A stretch of DNA of 64,000 nt from Rhodospirillaceae bacterium (GCA_020638595.1 JACKIG010000010.1:1-64000); one strand, 5' to 3'. Counted from the first letter of the stretch, positions 16,301 to 25,060 are shown. Notes: generated by a model from the letters alone, not told the origin. Translations and numbers: made by a program.

Positions 16301-18241
16301 CTGGGCACGGACATTCAGACCGAGCCCTTCACGGTCGTCGGCGTCGGCGACATGTCGGGCGATGTCTTCGGCAACGGCATGCTCCTGTCGCGCAAGATCC
16401 GGCTGCTGGCCGCCTTCAACCACCTGCACATCTTCCTGGACCCCGACCCGGACCCCGAGACCAGCTTCCAGGAGCGCGAGCGCCTGTTCGGCCTTGGCCG
16501 CGGCTCGTGGGACATCTACGACAAGTCGCTGATCTCCCCCGGCGGCGGTGTCTACGACCGCAAGGCCAAGTCGATCGCGCTGTCGGCGGAGGTGCGCGCC
16601 CTGTTCGGCATCGTCAAGGAACTGGTGACGCCGAACGAGCTGATCCACGCGCTGTTGCAGGCCCAATGCGACCTGTTGTGGCTGGGCGGCATCGGCACCT
16701 ATGTGAAGGGCCAGGGCGAAAGCCATGCCGAGGTCGGCGACAAGGCCAACGACCCGCTGCGCGTCAACGGGCAGGATATCCGTGCCCGGGTGATCGGCGA
16801 AGGCGCCAATCTGGGGCTGACGCAGCGCGGCCGCATCGAATATGCGCGTGCCGGCGGCGACGGCAGCGGCGGCCGGCTGAACACCGACTTCATCGACAAT
16901 TCCGCGGGTGTCGACTGCTCCGACCACGAGGTCAACATCAAGATCCTGCTGGGCAAGGTGGTGGCCGCCGGCGACATGACCGTCAAGCAGCGCAACCGCC
17001 TGCTGGAGGAAATGACGGACGAGGTCGGCATGCTGGTCCTGCAGGACAACTACCTCCAGTCCCAGGCGATCAGCATGACCCTGGCGGAAGGCTTCGCGTC
17101 GCTGGAGGAACAGACGCGCTTCATGAAGGCGCTGGAAAAGGCCGGCAAGCTGGACCGCGCCATCGAGGTGCTGCCGCACGACGAAGAGCTGATCGACCGC
17201 CAGGGCCGCAAGGAGGGGCTGAACCGGCCCGAGCTGTGCGTCATCTTCTCCTACGCCAAGATCACCCTCTACGACGCGCTGCTGGACAGCGACCTGCCGG
17301 ACGATGCTGCGCTGGAACAGGATCTGGTGCTGTATTTCCCCAAGCCGCTGCAAAGCCGGTTCGCCCAGCCGATCAGCGAACACACGCTGCGCCGCGAGAT
17401 CATCGCCACGACCATCACCAACAGCATGATCAACCGGACGGGGCCGACCTTCGCCTGGGAGATGATGGACAAGACCGGCATGGGGCCCAGCGACGTGGCG
17501 CGTGCCTATATCATCGTGCGCGACAGCTTCGCCCTCGGCCCGCTGTGGCAGGCGATCGAAGCGCTGGACAACAAGGTTGAGGCCCGCATCCAGATCGACA
17601 TGCTGCGGATGATCCGCCGCCTGATCGACCGGGAAACCGCCTGGGTGTTGCAGCACCACGGCCAGGACCTGGAGATCGGCAGCCTGACCGAGCGCTTCCG
17701 GCCGGGCGTCGAAGCCGTGGTCGCCAACCTGGACCAGCTGCTCTACGACGAGGCGCGCGAGGTGCTGACCGAGCGGGCCGCCGCGATGATCGAGGCCGGC
17801 GTACCCGAAGACGTGGCTTGGCGCGTGTCGACGCTGAACGTCGTCGGCGCCAGCCTGGACCTTATCCGCATCTCCGAAGGACGCGAGGTCGGGATTGCGG
17901 AGGTGGCATCCGTCTATTTCGGGCTGGGCCACCGCCTGGGCATTGCCTGGCTGCGCGACCAGGCGGCCCGCATGCCCGACGGCTCGCACTGGCAGAAGCA
18001 GGCGGTCGCCGCGACCATCGACGATCTCAACGCTTTGCAGGCCGAGCTGGCGCGCCGCGTGCTGGACGGCGCGACATCGCCGGTCACGGCCGATGCCCTG
18101 ATCGGGGCGTGGATCGACCGTCGTCGCCAGCCGGTGGAGCGGATCGACCAGCTGATGGCAGAGCTGCGGGCGCTGACCGCAATGGATGTATCCATGCTGG
18201 CCGTGGCCAGCCGCAGGCTGCGCAGCCTCGTCAGTGGTTGA
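13382..18241 (+). CDS. Large NAD-specific glutamate dehydrogenase
   Basis: 1,619 residues, the 180-kDa-class GDH (GdhZ in Caulobacter is similar in size). The N-terminal ~700 residues contain the ACT-like regulatory segments; the catalytic region (about 730-1250) includes G-G-K-V-A-R-G-G-I-R-W-S-D-R and the V-P-V-G-S-K-G-G-F strand with the active-site Lys region; the C-terminal helical domain ends near 1619. It interconverts L-glutamate and 2-oxoglutarate with NAD+, mainly in the catabolic direction. GAGAGG is close to the ATG. A long open frame runs antisense over the whole gene but is a codon-bias shadow. Confidence 0.97.
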   Translation: MSLQADQHKSELIEQVASTVRGRISGDRAERAETFVRLFYRNVPPRDIISGEPEDLYGAALGLWQFGEQRLPGQPKLRVFNPSYDEHGWHTRHTVVEVVNDDMPFLVDSISHALLERGLTVHLVIHPIVAAERDADGNLVALRDPHDAANGTISESFMHVEVDEQTSAKDLEAIADELRRVLADVRVAVEDWATMRTRVSDTIGALKGRTLPLPTEDVDEVVAFLRWLDDNHFTYLGYREYGFLEHEGQTDLKILPDRGLGILRKPEVSVFEGMRQFAALPPDIQQFMRQPQLLMVTKGNMRSTVHRTTHLDVVIVKSFDDAGEVSGETMFVGLFTSQAYFTSAREIPFLRQKVARAMSRAGFDQRGHDGKTLTHILNTYPRDELFQIDDDELVDNAVGVLQLQERPRTALFVRKDPYQRFVSCMVYIPRDRFSTEMRRKIQDILERSYNGKLLSFRTELTDGVHGRVHYIIETPQGELPDIRAEEVEEQLVEASRGWPDRLRDALIDAKGEERGLTLFHRYGEAFSTAYCEENLPGAAISDVDRLEEVVASGRIGLNLYRAVASLEDRVRFKLYHAGGPVFLSDVLPMLERMGFKVLSEHPYEVQLQDMKGQSIWIHDFGMASRDGRAIDLGGVKELFQDAFERVWTGEMESDGFNHLVQGAGLSWRQVVILRTYGKYLRQARFAFSQDSLEATLATYPDIARQIVRLFEARFDPGLARDRATAAGGIVVELEHALDAVENLDEDRILRRFINLVVATLRTNYYQKGADGLPKPYLSIKLDSHKIDELPLPRPLVEIFVYSPWTEAVHLRGGKVARGGIRWSDRREDFRTEILGLMKAQMVKNTVIVPVGSKGGFVVKRPPREGGREALLNEGIECYRTLMRGMLDVTDNLSGATIVPPQEVVRTDGDDPYLVVAADKGTAAFSDIANAVSQDYGFWLDDAFASGGSVGYDHKKMGITARGAWESVKRHFRELGTDIQTEPFTVVGVGDMSGDVFGNGMLLSRKIRLLAAFNHLHIFLDPDPDPETSFQERERLFGLGRGSWDIYDKSLISPGGGVYDRKAKSIALSAEVRALFGIVKELVTPNELIHALLQAQCDLLWLGGIGTYVKGQGESHAEVGDKANDPLRVNGQDIRARVIGEGANLGLTQRGRIEYARAGGDGSGGRLNTDFIDNSAGVDCSDHEVNIKILLGKVVAAGDMTVKQRNRLLEEMTDEVGMLVLQDNYLQSQAISMTLAEGFASLEEQTRFMKALEKAGKLDRAIEVLPHDEELIDRQGRKEGLNRPELCVIFSYAKITLYDALLDSDLPDDAALEQDLVLYFPKPLQSRFAQPISEHTLRREIIATTITNSMINRTGPTFAWEMMDKTGMGPSDVARAYIIVRDSFALGPLWQAIEALDNKVEARIQIDMLRMIRRLIDRETAWVLQHHGQDLEIGSLTERFRPGVEAVVANLDQLLYDEAREVLTERAAAMIEAGVPEDVAWRVSTLNVVGASLDLIRISEGREVGIAEVASVYFGLGHRLGIAWLRDQAARMPDGSHWQKQAVAATIDDLNALQAELARRVLDGATSPVTADALIGAWIDRRRQPVERIDQLMAELRALTAMDVSMLAVASRRLRSLVSG

Positions 18242-18412
18242 CGAAGGGGGGTGTCTCTGCCCAAGAAAGGCCCGAAAATGCGGACCTAGTGTGGCGAAGG
18301 GGGCAGTGCGGCTGCCGGTCGCCGGCCAGGTTTCCGGGGTGCTGCCCTGCACCCGTCAACTGCGCCCACGGTCACGGTGGCGATCAGGCGCCTTAACTGG
18401 GATGCGGTGCTT

Positions 18413-19039
18413 ATGAGATGTCCTCCGGTACTCTTCACCCTCTGCGGCGTGCTGGCGCTGGGCGGCTGTGCGGCGACATCCGGGTCCGGCACGGTTCCGT
18501 CGGGTCCCCCGGCGGGCGAGGCGGCGCTGGCCGGCCTGTTCGGGACCTGGGAATCGACCGACAGCTATGCGCCGCCGGGGGCCGATCCGATCGAGGTCCA
18601 GGCCTTCGAGGGGCTGTACGTCCAGATCGATGCCGATACGGTCATCGGGCTCAGGGGCAACCGGTGCGACGCCCCGACCTTCGTCGAGGTCAGCCGCGGA
18701 CCGACGGCGCCTGCGGCGGTGCGCGCCGCCGCCGAGGGGCTTGGCCTTGCCGGGCAGAGCGTCGTCGAGATCGCCGTTCTGTGTGCCGGGCAGGCCTTCG
18801 ACACCTTCTACCAGGTCGAAGGCGGCCCGCTGCTGACCACGATCGGGACCGCCGTCTATCGGCTCGACCCGCACGGCGCCGAGCAGCCGCAGGGCACGGC
18901 GGCCTTGCTGGGCACGGCCACGCCGATGGCGACCACGGTCGGCGCCGCGACGGCCCGCGCGGGCGGGTCCGCAGTACCGGCCTGCGCGCCCGGCCCGCGG
19001 CCGGCTGCCCGGCGGCGCGTCGGGCGCGGCAGCGCTTGA
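18413..19039 (+). CDS. Lipoprotein, N-terminal part (possibly frameshifted from downstream ORF)
   Basis: 208 residues. A lipoprotein signal ends in A-L-G-G-C, and the start at the ATG before R-C-P-P fits this signal better than the GTG 12 codons upstream. The domain at about 40-170 begins L-F-G-T-W-E-S-T-D, resembling lipocalin-like beta-barrels. After about residue 185 the sequence turns arginine-rich and ends, while the next frame is open back through this point and carries plausible sequence into the 19074 ORF. Either the gene is frameshifted or two coupled genes exist. Confidence 0.6.
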   Translation: MRCPPVLFTLCGVLALGGCAATSGSGTVPSGPPAGEAALAGLFGTWESTDSYAPPGADPIEVQAFEGLYVQIDADTVIGLRGNRCDAPTFVEVSRGPTAPAAVRAAAEGLGLAGQSVVEIAVLCAGQAFDTFYQVEGGPLLTTIGTAVYRLDPHGAEQPQGTAALLGTATPMATTVGAATARAGGSAVPACAPGPRPAARRRVGRGSA

Positions 19040-19073
19040 GCCCGCCGCAGGGCCGGCGGCCCCGCCGGTTGTC

Positions 19074-20279
19074 ATGGCGGCAGCCCCGGCCACCCAGGCG
19101 ACGCCGCCTGCCGCACCCGTGCCGCGGCAGCGGGTCGCCGACACGCGACCGGCCGCACCCGCCCAGGTGGCCCAGTCGCCGCCGGCCGTGGCGTCATGGC
19201 CGCGCCAGGCGGCCCATCTGGCGTCCTATCGCCAGGCCGGCGATGCGGAAACGGGATGGCAGGTGCTGTCGGCCCGGCATACGGCGCTGCGCGACATGAC
19301 GCCGGTCCTGGTGTCGGTGGATATCCCCGGGCGCGGACGCTTTCTGCGCCTGTTCGCCGTTCCCGGCAGCGACGCCGCGCTGCGGCCGCTGTGCGCGGAG
19401 ATGCAGGGTGTCGGCAACTACTGCCAGCCCATGACCATCACCGCCGCCGACGGGGCGGTCGCGCTGTTCGGCGGGACGGTGCCGCAGGCGACCGCATCGG
19501 CGCCGGAGGCACCCGTCGAGCCGGCCCCGCCCGCCGTCGCGGAGGCGCCGCCACCGGCGCCCGAACCGGCCGAGCCCGCGGTTGCGCAGGACGACGCACA
19601 GCCGGCCGAGCCCGCCGCCGAACCGCCCACCGCCGCCGAGGCGCCTACGGCCGAAGAACCGCAGGTCGCCGCCATGGTGGACACCGGCCCCCTGCCGGGC
19701 GGGTCGCATGGGGCTGCAACGACGGCCGTCGGGGCGATCCCGGGGGACTGGCGCGGCGGCCTGGAAGGAACGCCGGATGCCGAGGCCGCGCCGGCGCAAG
19801 AACCCCATCCCGACCATGCCGCCGAAGAACCTGTCGCCGTAGAGCCCGCCGCCGAGGAATCGGCGGCCGAGGAGCCGGCGGCCGAACAGCATGCCGCCGC
19901 GCCGCCCGCGCCGGAACCGGCGCCGCAGGCCGATGTGCCGGCGAACCCGGAGACGGCATCGGCAGCGACCATGCTGACCCCGGATTTCCTCTACGGCCGG
20001 TGGGGGTTCAGCGACCCCGAGACCGGCTGCAACAGCGCCGATTTCATCGCCTTCTACCCGGAAGGCAGCGCCAATCTGTATGACGAGCTGGAAGGGACGT
20101 GGGAGATCGACGGCGAACTGGTCCACCTGCACCTGACCGCGCTCGACGAGGTCCGGTCATCGGGCCGGCGCGACATCTTCCTTGACATGCGGGTCGAGAA
20201 CATCACCGACGACCGGTTCCAGGCCACCTTCGTGTCCGCGGGCGAGAGCGCGGCCATGGCGGCCTTCCGCTGTCGCTGA
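19074..20279 (+). CDS. Ala/Pro/Glu-rich protein, likely C-terminal part of the upstream lipoprotein
   Basis: 401 residues from the first ATG, but no signal peptide and no Shine-Dalgarno. The frame is open upstream to at least about 18,890, overlapping the end of the preceding lipoprotein. After a globular segment (about 40-140) comes a long low-complexity Ala/Pro/Glu region (about 140-300) and a C-terminal module (about 300-401) starting F-L-Y-G-R-W-G-F-S-D, similar in style to the L-F-G-T-W module in the upstream part. This repeated architecture supports one ~620-residue envelope lipoprotein interrupted by a frameshift. Confidence 0.55.
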   Translation: MAAAPATQATPPAAPVPRQRVADTRPAAPAQVAQSPPAVASWPRQAAHLASYRQAGDAETGWQVLSARHTALRDMTPVLVSVDIPGRGRFLRLFAVPGSDAALRPLCAEMQGVGNYCQPMTITAADGAVALFGGTVPQATASAPEAPVEPAPPAVAEAPPPAPEPAEPAVAQDDAQPAEPAAEPPTAAEAPTAEEPQVAAMVDTGPLPGGSHGAATTAVGAIPGDWRGGLEGTPDAEAAPAQEPHPDHAAEEPVAVEPAAEESAAEEPAAEQHAAAPPAPEPAPQADVPANPETASAATMLTPDFLYGRWGFSDPETGCNSADFIAFYPEGSANLYDELEGTWEIDGELVHLHLTALDEVRSSGRRDIFLDMRVENITDDRFQATFVSAGESAAMAAFRCR

Positions 20280-20296
20280 CCCGGCCGCCGCGCCCC

Positions 20297-21589
20297 ATGC
20301 CGGCACCCGGCCGCCGCGGCATCGCCGCCTGGTGCCTCTACGACTGGGCCTCGTCCGCGTTCAACACCGTCATCGGCACCTTCGTTTTCAGCGTCTATTT
20401 CGCGCGGTCCATCTACGGCGACCCCGCCGGGGCCGGCTGCGCGGAAGATCCCGCCGGCAGCGCGCTGTGGGGCTATGTCCTGGGCATTTCCGGCCTGGCC
20501 GTCGCCATCGCCAGCCCGATCCTGGGCGCCATCGCCGACCGCGGCGGGCGCCGCAAGCCGTGGCTGGGCCTGTTCGTCGCCCTGACCGTGGTGTCCACGG
20601 CGCTGCTGTGGTTCGCCGAGCCCGACCGGGCCTTCGCCGTCTACGCCCTGGTACTGGTGGCGGTCGCCAGCATCGCCTTCGAACTGTCGGGCGTGTTCTA
20701 CAACGCCATGCTGCCGGACATCGCCCCGGCGGGCATGGTGGGCCGCATCTCCGGCTGGGGCTGGGGCCTGGGCTATGCCGGCGGGCTGTCGGCGCTGGCC
20801 CTGTCGCTGTTCGGCTTCGTCGGCTTCGGCGAGATGGCGCCGCTGGTCGACGTGGGCACCGAGCGGGCGGAGAACCTGCGGGCGACGGCGCCGCTGGTGG
20901 CCGTGTGGTTCGCCGTCTTCGCGCTGCCGCTGTTCCTGCTGACGCCCGACCGCCCGGGGCTGGCGACGACGCCGCTGGCCGCCGTGCGCGAGGGGCTGGC
21001 GCTGCTGGGCCGGACCATCGCCAGCGTGCGGCGGCTGGGCAACGTCCTGCGCTTCCTGATCGCCAGCGCCCTCTACCGCGACGGGCTGACGACGCTGTTC
21101 GCCGTCGGCGGGCTCTATGCCGCCTGCACCATGGGCATGGATTTTGCCGAGATCATCGTCTTCGCCATCGGCCTCAACGTCACCGCAGGGCTCGGGGCTG
21201 CCGGTTTCGCCTGGCTCGATGACGGGATGGGGTCGAAGAAGACCATCGTCATCGCGCTCATGGGCCTGATCGCCTTCGGTATCCCGCTGCTGCTGGTCAC
21301 AAGCTCGGGCCTGTTCATCGGCCTGGCGCTGGGCCTCGGCATCTTCGTCGGCCCGGCCCAGGCCGCCAGCCGCAGCCTGATGGCCAAACTGGCCCCGCCG
21401 GACGCGGCGACGGAGTTCTTCGGCCTCTACGCCCTCACCGGCAAGGCTGCCGCCTTTGCCGGCCCGATCCTGTTCGCCGTCCTGACCGACGCCTTCGCCA
21501 GCCAGCGCGCCGGCATGACCGGCATCCTGGCGCTGTGGGTGGCGGGCGGCGCCCTGTTGCTGACGGTGCGCGAGCCCGGGCGGGGGTAG
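20297..21589 (+). CDS. UMF1/Atg22-family MFS transporter
   Basis: 430 residues with about 11-12 transmembrane segments. The N-terminus A-W-C-L-Y-D-W-A-S-S-A-F-N-T-V is the hallmark of the UMF1 (Vacuole effluxer Atg22-like) family. The bacterial members are uncharacterised permeases. It begins 17 bp after the preceding gene, so may be co-transcribed. Confidence 0.85.
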   Translation: MPAPGRRGIAAWCLYDWASSAFNTVIGTFVFSVYFARSIYGDPAGAGCAEDPAGSALWGYVLGISGLAVAIASPILGAIADRGGRRKPWLGLFVALTVVSTALLWFAEPDRAFAVYALVLVAVASIAFELSGVFYNAMLPDIAPAGMVGRISGWGWGLGYAGGLSALALSLFGFVGFGEMAPLVDVGTERAENLRATAPLVAVWFAVFALPLFLLTPDRPGLATTPLAAVREGLALLGRTIASVRRLGNVLRFLIASALYRDGLTTLFAVGGLYAACTMGMDFAEIIVFAIGLNVTAGLGAAGFAWLDDGMGSKKTIVIALMGLIAFGIPLLLVTSSGLFIGLALGLGIFVGPAQAASRSLMAKLAPPDAATEFFGLYALTGKAAAFAGPILFAVLTDAFASQRAGMTGILALWVAGGALLLTVREPGRG

Positions 21590-21634
21590 GCAGCCGGCCG
21601 GGCGCCCTGCCCGCCCCCCGGCCGCTGTCTTCCA

Positions 21635-22069
21635 TCACCGGCTTGGCCCATGGTCGTCGGCCAGGCAGTGCTGGTGGTCGGACAGCACCTCGATCACCCG
21701 GCAGTCGGCGATGCGGCCGCCGCCGCATTCGGCGATCATCCGCTGAAGCTCGGTCTTCAAGGCACCCAGGGTGGCCAGCTTGCGCTCCACCTCCGCCAGG
21801 TGGCGCCGCGCGATTCGGTCGGCATCCGCGCAGGCGTGGTCGGGGTCGTCGGCCAGGGCCAGCAGTTCGCGCACCGCCTCCAGCGGGAAGCCCATGTCGC
21901 GGCAATGGCGGATGAACACCAGCCGGTCGATATGGGCCTGGCCGTAGAGGCGCTGGTTGCCGGCGGAACGGTCCGCCGCGGGCATCAGGCCGATCTGCTC
22001 GTAATAGCGGATCGTCTGCACGGTGGTGCCGCTGGTGCGCGCCAGGGGACCGATCGTGACCATTGCCAT
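21635..22069 (-). CDS. MerR-family metal-responsive regulator (CadR/PbrR/ZntR-like)
   Basis: 144 residues. The N-terminal winged HTH reads T-I-G-P-L-A-R-T-S-G-T-T-V-Q-T-I-R-Y-Y-E-Q-I-G-L; a dimerisation helix follows. Metal-site candidates are C80, C115, C123 and C135 with His/Asp nearby, placed as in metal-sensing MerR proteins that bind Cd, Pb, Zn or Co. It is divergent from the CDF transporter and the shared region has a 19-bp-spacer promoter with a dyad. I infer that it activates the transporter on metal binding. Confidence 0.88.
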   Translation of the reverse strand: MAMVTIGPLARTSGTTVQTIRYYEQIGLMPAADRSAGNQRLYGQAHIDRLVFIRHCRDMGFPLEAVRELLALADDPDHACADADRIARRHLAEVERKLATLGALKTELQRMIAECGGGRIADCRVIEVLSDHQHCLADDHGPSR

Positions 22070-22090
22070 TCCCCCTGGGGCCTTTTCCCC

Positions 22091-22121
22091 TTGAAGCTAC
22101 AGTCGCTGTAGGTCGTAGCCT
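22091..22121 (+). promoter_or_regulatory. MerR-type promoter of CDF transporter
   Basis: A -35 TTGAAG (22091-22096) and -10-like TAGCCT (22116-22121) are separated by 19 bp, the overlong spacing typical of MerR-activated promoters. The spacer contains the dyad CTACAG-TCG-CTGTAG, placed as a MerR operator. Confidence 0.75.
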
Positions 22122-22172
22122 GTCCTGGTGTGGACGTAAGGCCGTCGATCGAAAGGACAAGGGGCAAACGCC

Positions 22173-22814
22173 ATGTCGGGATGCGGGTGCAGCCACGGCA
22201 CCGTTTTCGAAGGGCTTTCCGCCGGGTACCGGCGCGTGCTTTGGGTGGTGATCGCCCTCAACGCGACGATGTTCGCCGTCGAGCTGACGGCAGGGCTGGC
22301 CGCACAGTCGATGGCGCTGAAGGCCGACGCACTGGACTTCCTGGGCGACAGCCTGACCTACGCCGTCAGCCTGTGGGTCATCGGCCGGCCGCTGCGCTGG
22401 CGGGCGACCGCGGCGCTGGCCAAGGGGATCAGCCTGGCCGTCATGGGCACCGCCGTGCTGGCCATGACCCTGTGGCGCGTCTTCGTGCTGGGCCAGCCGG
22501 ACGAATTCGTGATGGGCGGCGTCGGCGCCCTGGCCTTCGCGGTCAATGTCGCCAGTGCCCTGCTGCTGCTGCGCTACCGCAACGGCGATGCCAATGTCCG
22601 GTCGGTCTGGCTGTGCAGCCGCAACGATGCCATCGGCAACCTCGCCGTGATCGCGGCCGCCCTGGCCGTCGGTGCCACGGCGTCCGCCTGGCCGGACCTG
22701 GTCGTCGCTGCGATCATGGCCGGACTGTTCCTGTCATCGGCGACACGCATCGTGCGCCAGGCGATGGGGGAACTGCGGTCGACCGGCAGCGCACCGGCCG
22801 CCGAAACGGCGTGA
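22173..22814 (+). CDS. Short CDF-family cation transporter
   Basis: 213 residues, about six transmembrane segments and no C-terminal cytoplasmic domain, so shorter than typical CDF proteins (about 300). The N-terminus M-S-G-C-G-C-S-H could bind metal. Site-A equivalents read A-D-A-L-D-F-L-G-D in TM2 and S-R-N-D-A-I-G-N in TM5, with Asp/Asn where Zn/Cd exporters often have His. The MerR-like regulator next to it suggests heavy-metal efflux; the residues leave the metal open (Cd, Zn, Co or Pb). Confidence 0.8.
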   Translation: MSGCGCSHGTVFEGLSAGYRRVLWVVIALNATMFAVELTAGLAAQSMALKADALDFLGDSLTYAVSLWVIGRPLRWRATAALAKGISLAVMGTAVLAMTLWRVFVLGQPDEFVMGGVGALAFAVNVASALLLLRYRNGDANVRSVWLCSRNDAIGNLAVIAAALAVGATASAWPDLVVAAIMAGLFLSSATRIVRQAMGELRSTGSAPAAETA

Positions 22815-23024
22815 CGCCGGGCGGTTCCACAGGATTGCCATCATTCCGGTTGGGCGCTACCAAGGTGGTGCCGCAATGCCGGTGCGTTCTCGAACGGCGA
22901 CACCGGCCCGGCCGCAGGCCGCAAGCGATGCCGCGCCGTCGGTCATCCGTCTGGTCCTGACGCCGCGCGCGGCATCGGCCGCCGGGCGAGGCCGGGGGCA
23001 GCGTATTCTGTGGAGAACGGCAGC

Positions 23025-23687
23025 ATGGCACAGCCCGTCTGTGCGATCGTGGGGGCCGGACCCGGCATCGGGCACGCGCTGGCGGCCAGGTTCGGGCGAG
23101 AGGGCTTCGCCATCGCCCTGGTCGGCCGCCGGCCGGAACCGCTGGCCCGCCTGATCGAGACCCTGGCCGACCATGGGATCGAGGCCCTGCCCTTCCGGGC
23201 CGATGCCGGCGACGCGGCCAGCCTGGTCGAGGGGATGGACGAGGTCAGGACGGCGCTCGGCCCGCCGCAGGTCCTGATCTACAACGCCTTCGCCGGCCAC
23301 CCGGGCCTGCCCAGCACGCTTTCGCCCGGGGACCTGGCCGCCGACCTGCGGGTGAACGTCCTGGGCGCGCTGGTGGCCGCCCAGGCCGTGATCCCGAAGA
23401 TGCGGGCGGCGGGGCTGGGGACGATCCTGTTCACCGGCGGCGGCTATGCCTTCGACCCGGCGGCGGAGCAGGCCTCGCTGGGCGTGGGCAAGGCGGCCTT
23501 GCGCAACCTGGCCTTCAGCCTGGCGAAGGAGGTCGGCCCCGACGGCATCCACGTGGCAACCGTGACCGTCGCCGGCCTGGTGCGGCCGGGAACCGGCTTC
23601 GATCCGCTCAAGATCGCCGAAGCCTTCTGGGCCCTGCACGTCCAGGCCCGCAGCGGCTGGGAGCGCGAGATCGTCTTCCGCGGCTGA
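23025..23687 (+). CDS. SDR-family oxidoreductase lacking the canonical catalytic Tyr
   Basis: 220 residues, Rossmann fold. The nucleotide loop is V-G-A-G-P-G-I-G, and the N-(A)-x-(A)-G stretch reads Y-N-A-F-A-G. The usual Y-x-x-x-K catalytic pair is replaced by S-L-G-V-G-K: the Lys is present but Leu stands four residues before it. The ATG with GGAGAA upstream is preferred to a GTG five codons earlier. Substrate unknown; activity may be reduced or non-canonical. Confidence 0.8.
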   Translation: MAQPVCAIVGAGPGIGHALAARFGREGFAIALVGRRPEPLARLIETLADHGIEALPFRADAGDAASLVEGMDEVRTALGPPQVLIYNAFAGHPGLPSTLSPGDLAADLRVNVLGALVAAQAVIPKMRAAGLGTILFTGGGYAFDPAAEQASLGVGKAALRNLAFSLAKEVGPDGIHVATVTVAGLVRPGTGFDPLKIAEAFWALHVQARSGWEREIVFRG

Positions 23688-23795
23688 CCGCGCCGGATCG
23701 CCGAAATTGGCGCTTGGCCCACCGTCCAACTGGTCTATTCTCGCGCCGGGCCGCCCGGGCGGCCCTTTCCCGGCAGCTTTGGAGTACGACCGGCA

Positions 23796-25013
23796 ATGAC
23801 GGGCGATGTGAAGCGCGTGGTGCTTGCCTATTCGGGCGGTCTCGATACCTCGGTGATCCTGCGCTGGCTGCAGGAGGTGTATGCCTGCGAGGTCATCACC
23901 TTCACTGCGGATCTGGGCCAGGGTGAGGAGGTGGAGCCGGCGCGCCACAAGGCCCAGCTGATGGGCATCCGGCCCGAGCACATCTTCATCGAGGACCTGC
24001 GCGAGACCTTCGTGAAGGACTTCGTCTTCCCGATGTTCCGCGCCAACGCCATCTACGAGGGCACCTATCTTCTCGGCACCTCCATCGCCCGGCCGCTGAT
24101 CGGCAAGCGGCTGATCGAGATCGCGAACGAGGTGGGGGCCGACGCCGTCTCCCACGGCGCCACGGGCAAGGGCAACGACCAGGTGCGGTTCGAGCTGGCG
24201 TGCTATGCGCTGAACCCCGGGATCCGGGTGATCGCGCCGTGGCGGGAATGGGACCTGAACAGCCGCACCCGCCTGCTCGCCTGGGCGGAGGAGCGCCAGA
24301 TCCCGATCAAGCGCGACAAGGGGGGCGAGCCGCCCTATTCGACGGACGCCAACCTTCTGCACATCTCCTACGAAGGCAAGGCGCTGGAGGACCCGTGGGT
24401 CGAGCCGGACGAGGAGATGTTCACGCGTAGCGTCTCCCCCGAGGCCGCCCCCGACAAGCCTACCTATGTGGAGATCGCGTTCGAGCGCGGCGACCCGGTC
24501 GCCGTCGACGGCCAAGCACTGTCGCCGGCAGCGTTGCTGACGCGCCTGAACGAGCTGGGCGGCGCCAACGGCGTCGGCCGTGCCGACATCGTGGAGAACC
24601 GCTTCGTCGGCATGAAGAGCCGCGGCGTCTACGAAACGCCGGGCGGCACCGTGCTGTATGCCGCCCATCGGGCGATGGAGAGCATCACGCTGGACCGCAA
24701 TGCCGGGCACCTGAAGGACAGCCTGATGCCCCGCTATGCGGAGCTGATCTACAACGGCTTCTGGTTCGATCCCGAGCGCGAGGCCTTGCAGGCCCTGATC
24801 GACAAGACGCAGGAGAACGTCTCCGGCACCGTGCGGCTGAAGCTGTACAAGGGCTCGGTCACGGTGGTCGGCCGCAAGAGCCCGGTCAGCCTCTATTCGA
24901 CCGCGCATGTGACGTTCGAGGCCGACACCGTCTATGACCAGCGCGATGCGCAGGGCTTCATCAAGCTGAATGCGTTGCGCCTGCGGCTGGGGGCGCATCT
25001 GCGCGGCCGCTGA
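23796..25013 (+). CDS. argG: Argininosuccinate synthase
   Basis: 405 residues, full length. The N-terminus carries the ATP-pyrophosphatase loop V-L-A-Y-S-G-G-L-D-T-S, followed by conserved G-A-T-G-K-G-N-D-Q-V-R-F and the W-R-E-W and Y-S-T-D-A-N-L-L segments. It condenses citrulline and aspartate with ATP to argininosuccinate in arginine biosynthesis. GGAG precedes the ATG. A GC-rich hairpin follows the stop. Confidence 0.97.
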   Translation: MTGDVKRVVLAYSGGLDTSVILRWLQEVYACEVITFTADLGQGEEVEPARHKAQLMGIRPEHIFIEDLRETFVKDFVFPMFRANAIYEGTYLLGTSIARPLIGKRLIEIANEVGADAVSHGATGKGNDQVRFELACYALNPGIRVIAPWREWDLNSRTRLLAWAEERQIPIKRDKGGEPPYSTDANLLHISYEGKALEDPWVEPDEEMFTRSVSPEAAPDKPTYVEIAFERGDPVAVDGQALSPAALLTRLNELGGANGVGRADIVENRFVGMKSRGVYETPGGTVLYAAHRAMESITLDRNAGHLKDSLMPRYAELIYNGFWFDPEREALQALIDKTQENVSGTVRLKLYKGSVTVVGRKSPVSLYSTAHVTFEADTVYDQRDAQGFIKLNALRLRLGAHLRGR

Positions 25014-25036
25014 CCCCCCGCCGCCGTGGGGCGATG

Positions 25037-25060
25037 GCCGCCCGCCCCGCGGCGGGCGGC
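25037..25060 (+). terminator. GC-rich hairpin after argG
   Basis: Nine-bp inverted repeat GCCGCCCGC / GCGGGCGGC with a six-base loop, lying between the convergent argG and secreted-protein genes. It has no T-tract, so intrinsic termination is only likely, not shown. Confidence 0.4.

Noticed and set aside
13310..18352. 1,680-residue open frame antisense to glutamate dehydrogenase
   Set aside because: Mirror of the codon bias of a GC-rich gene; the sense frame is an intact known protein and the antisense product has no domain or start signal.
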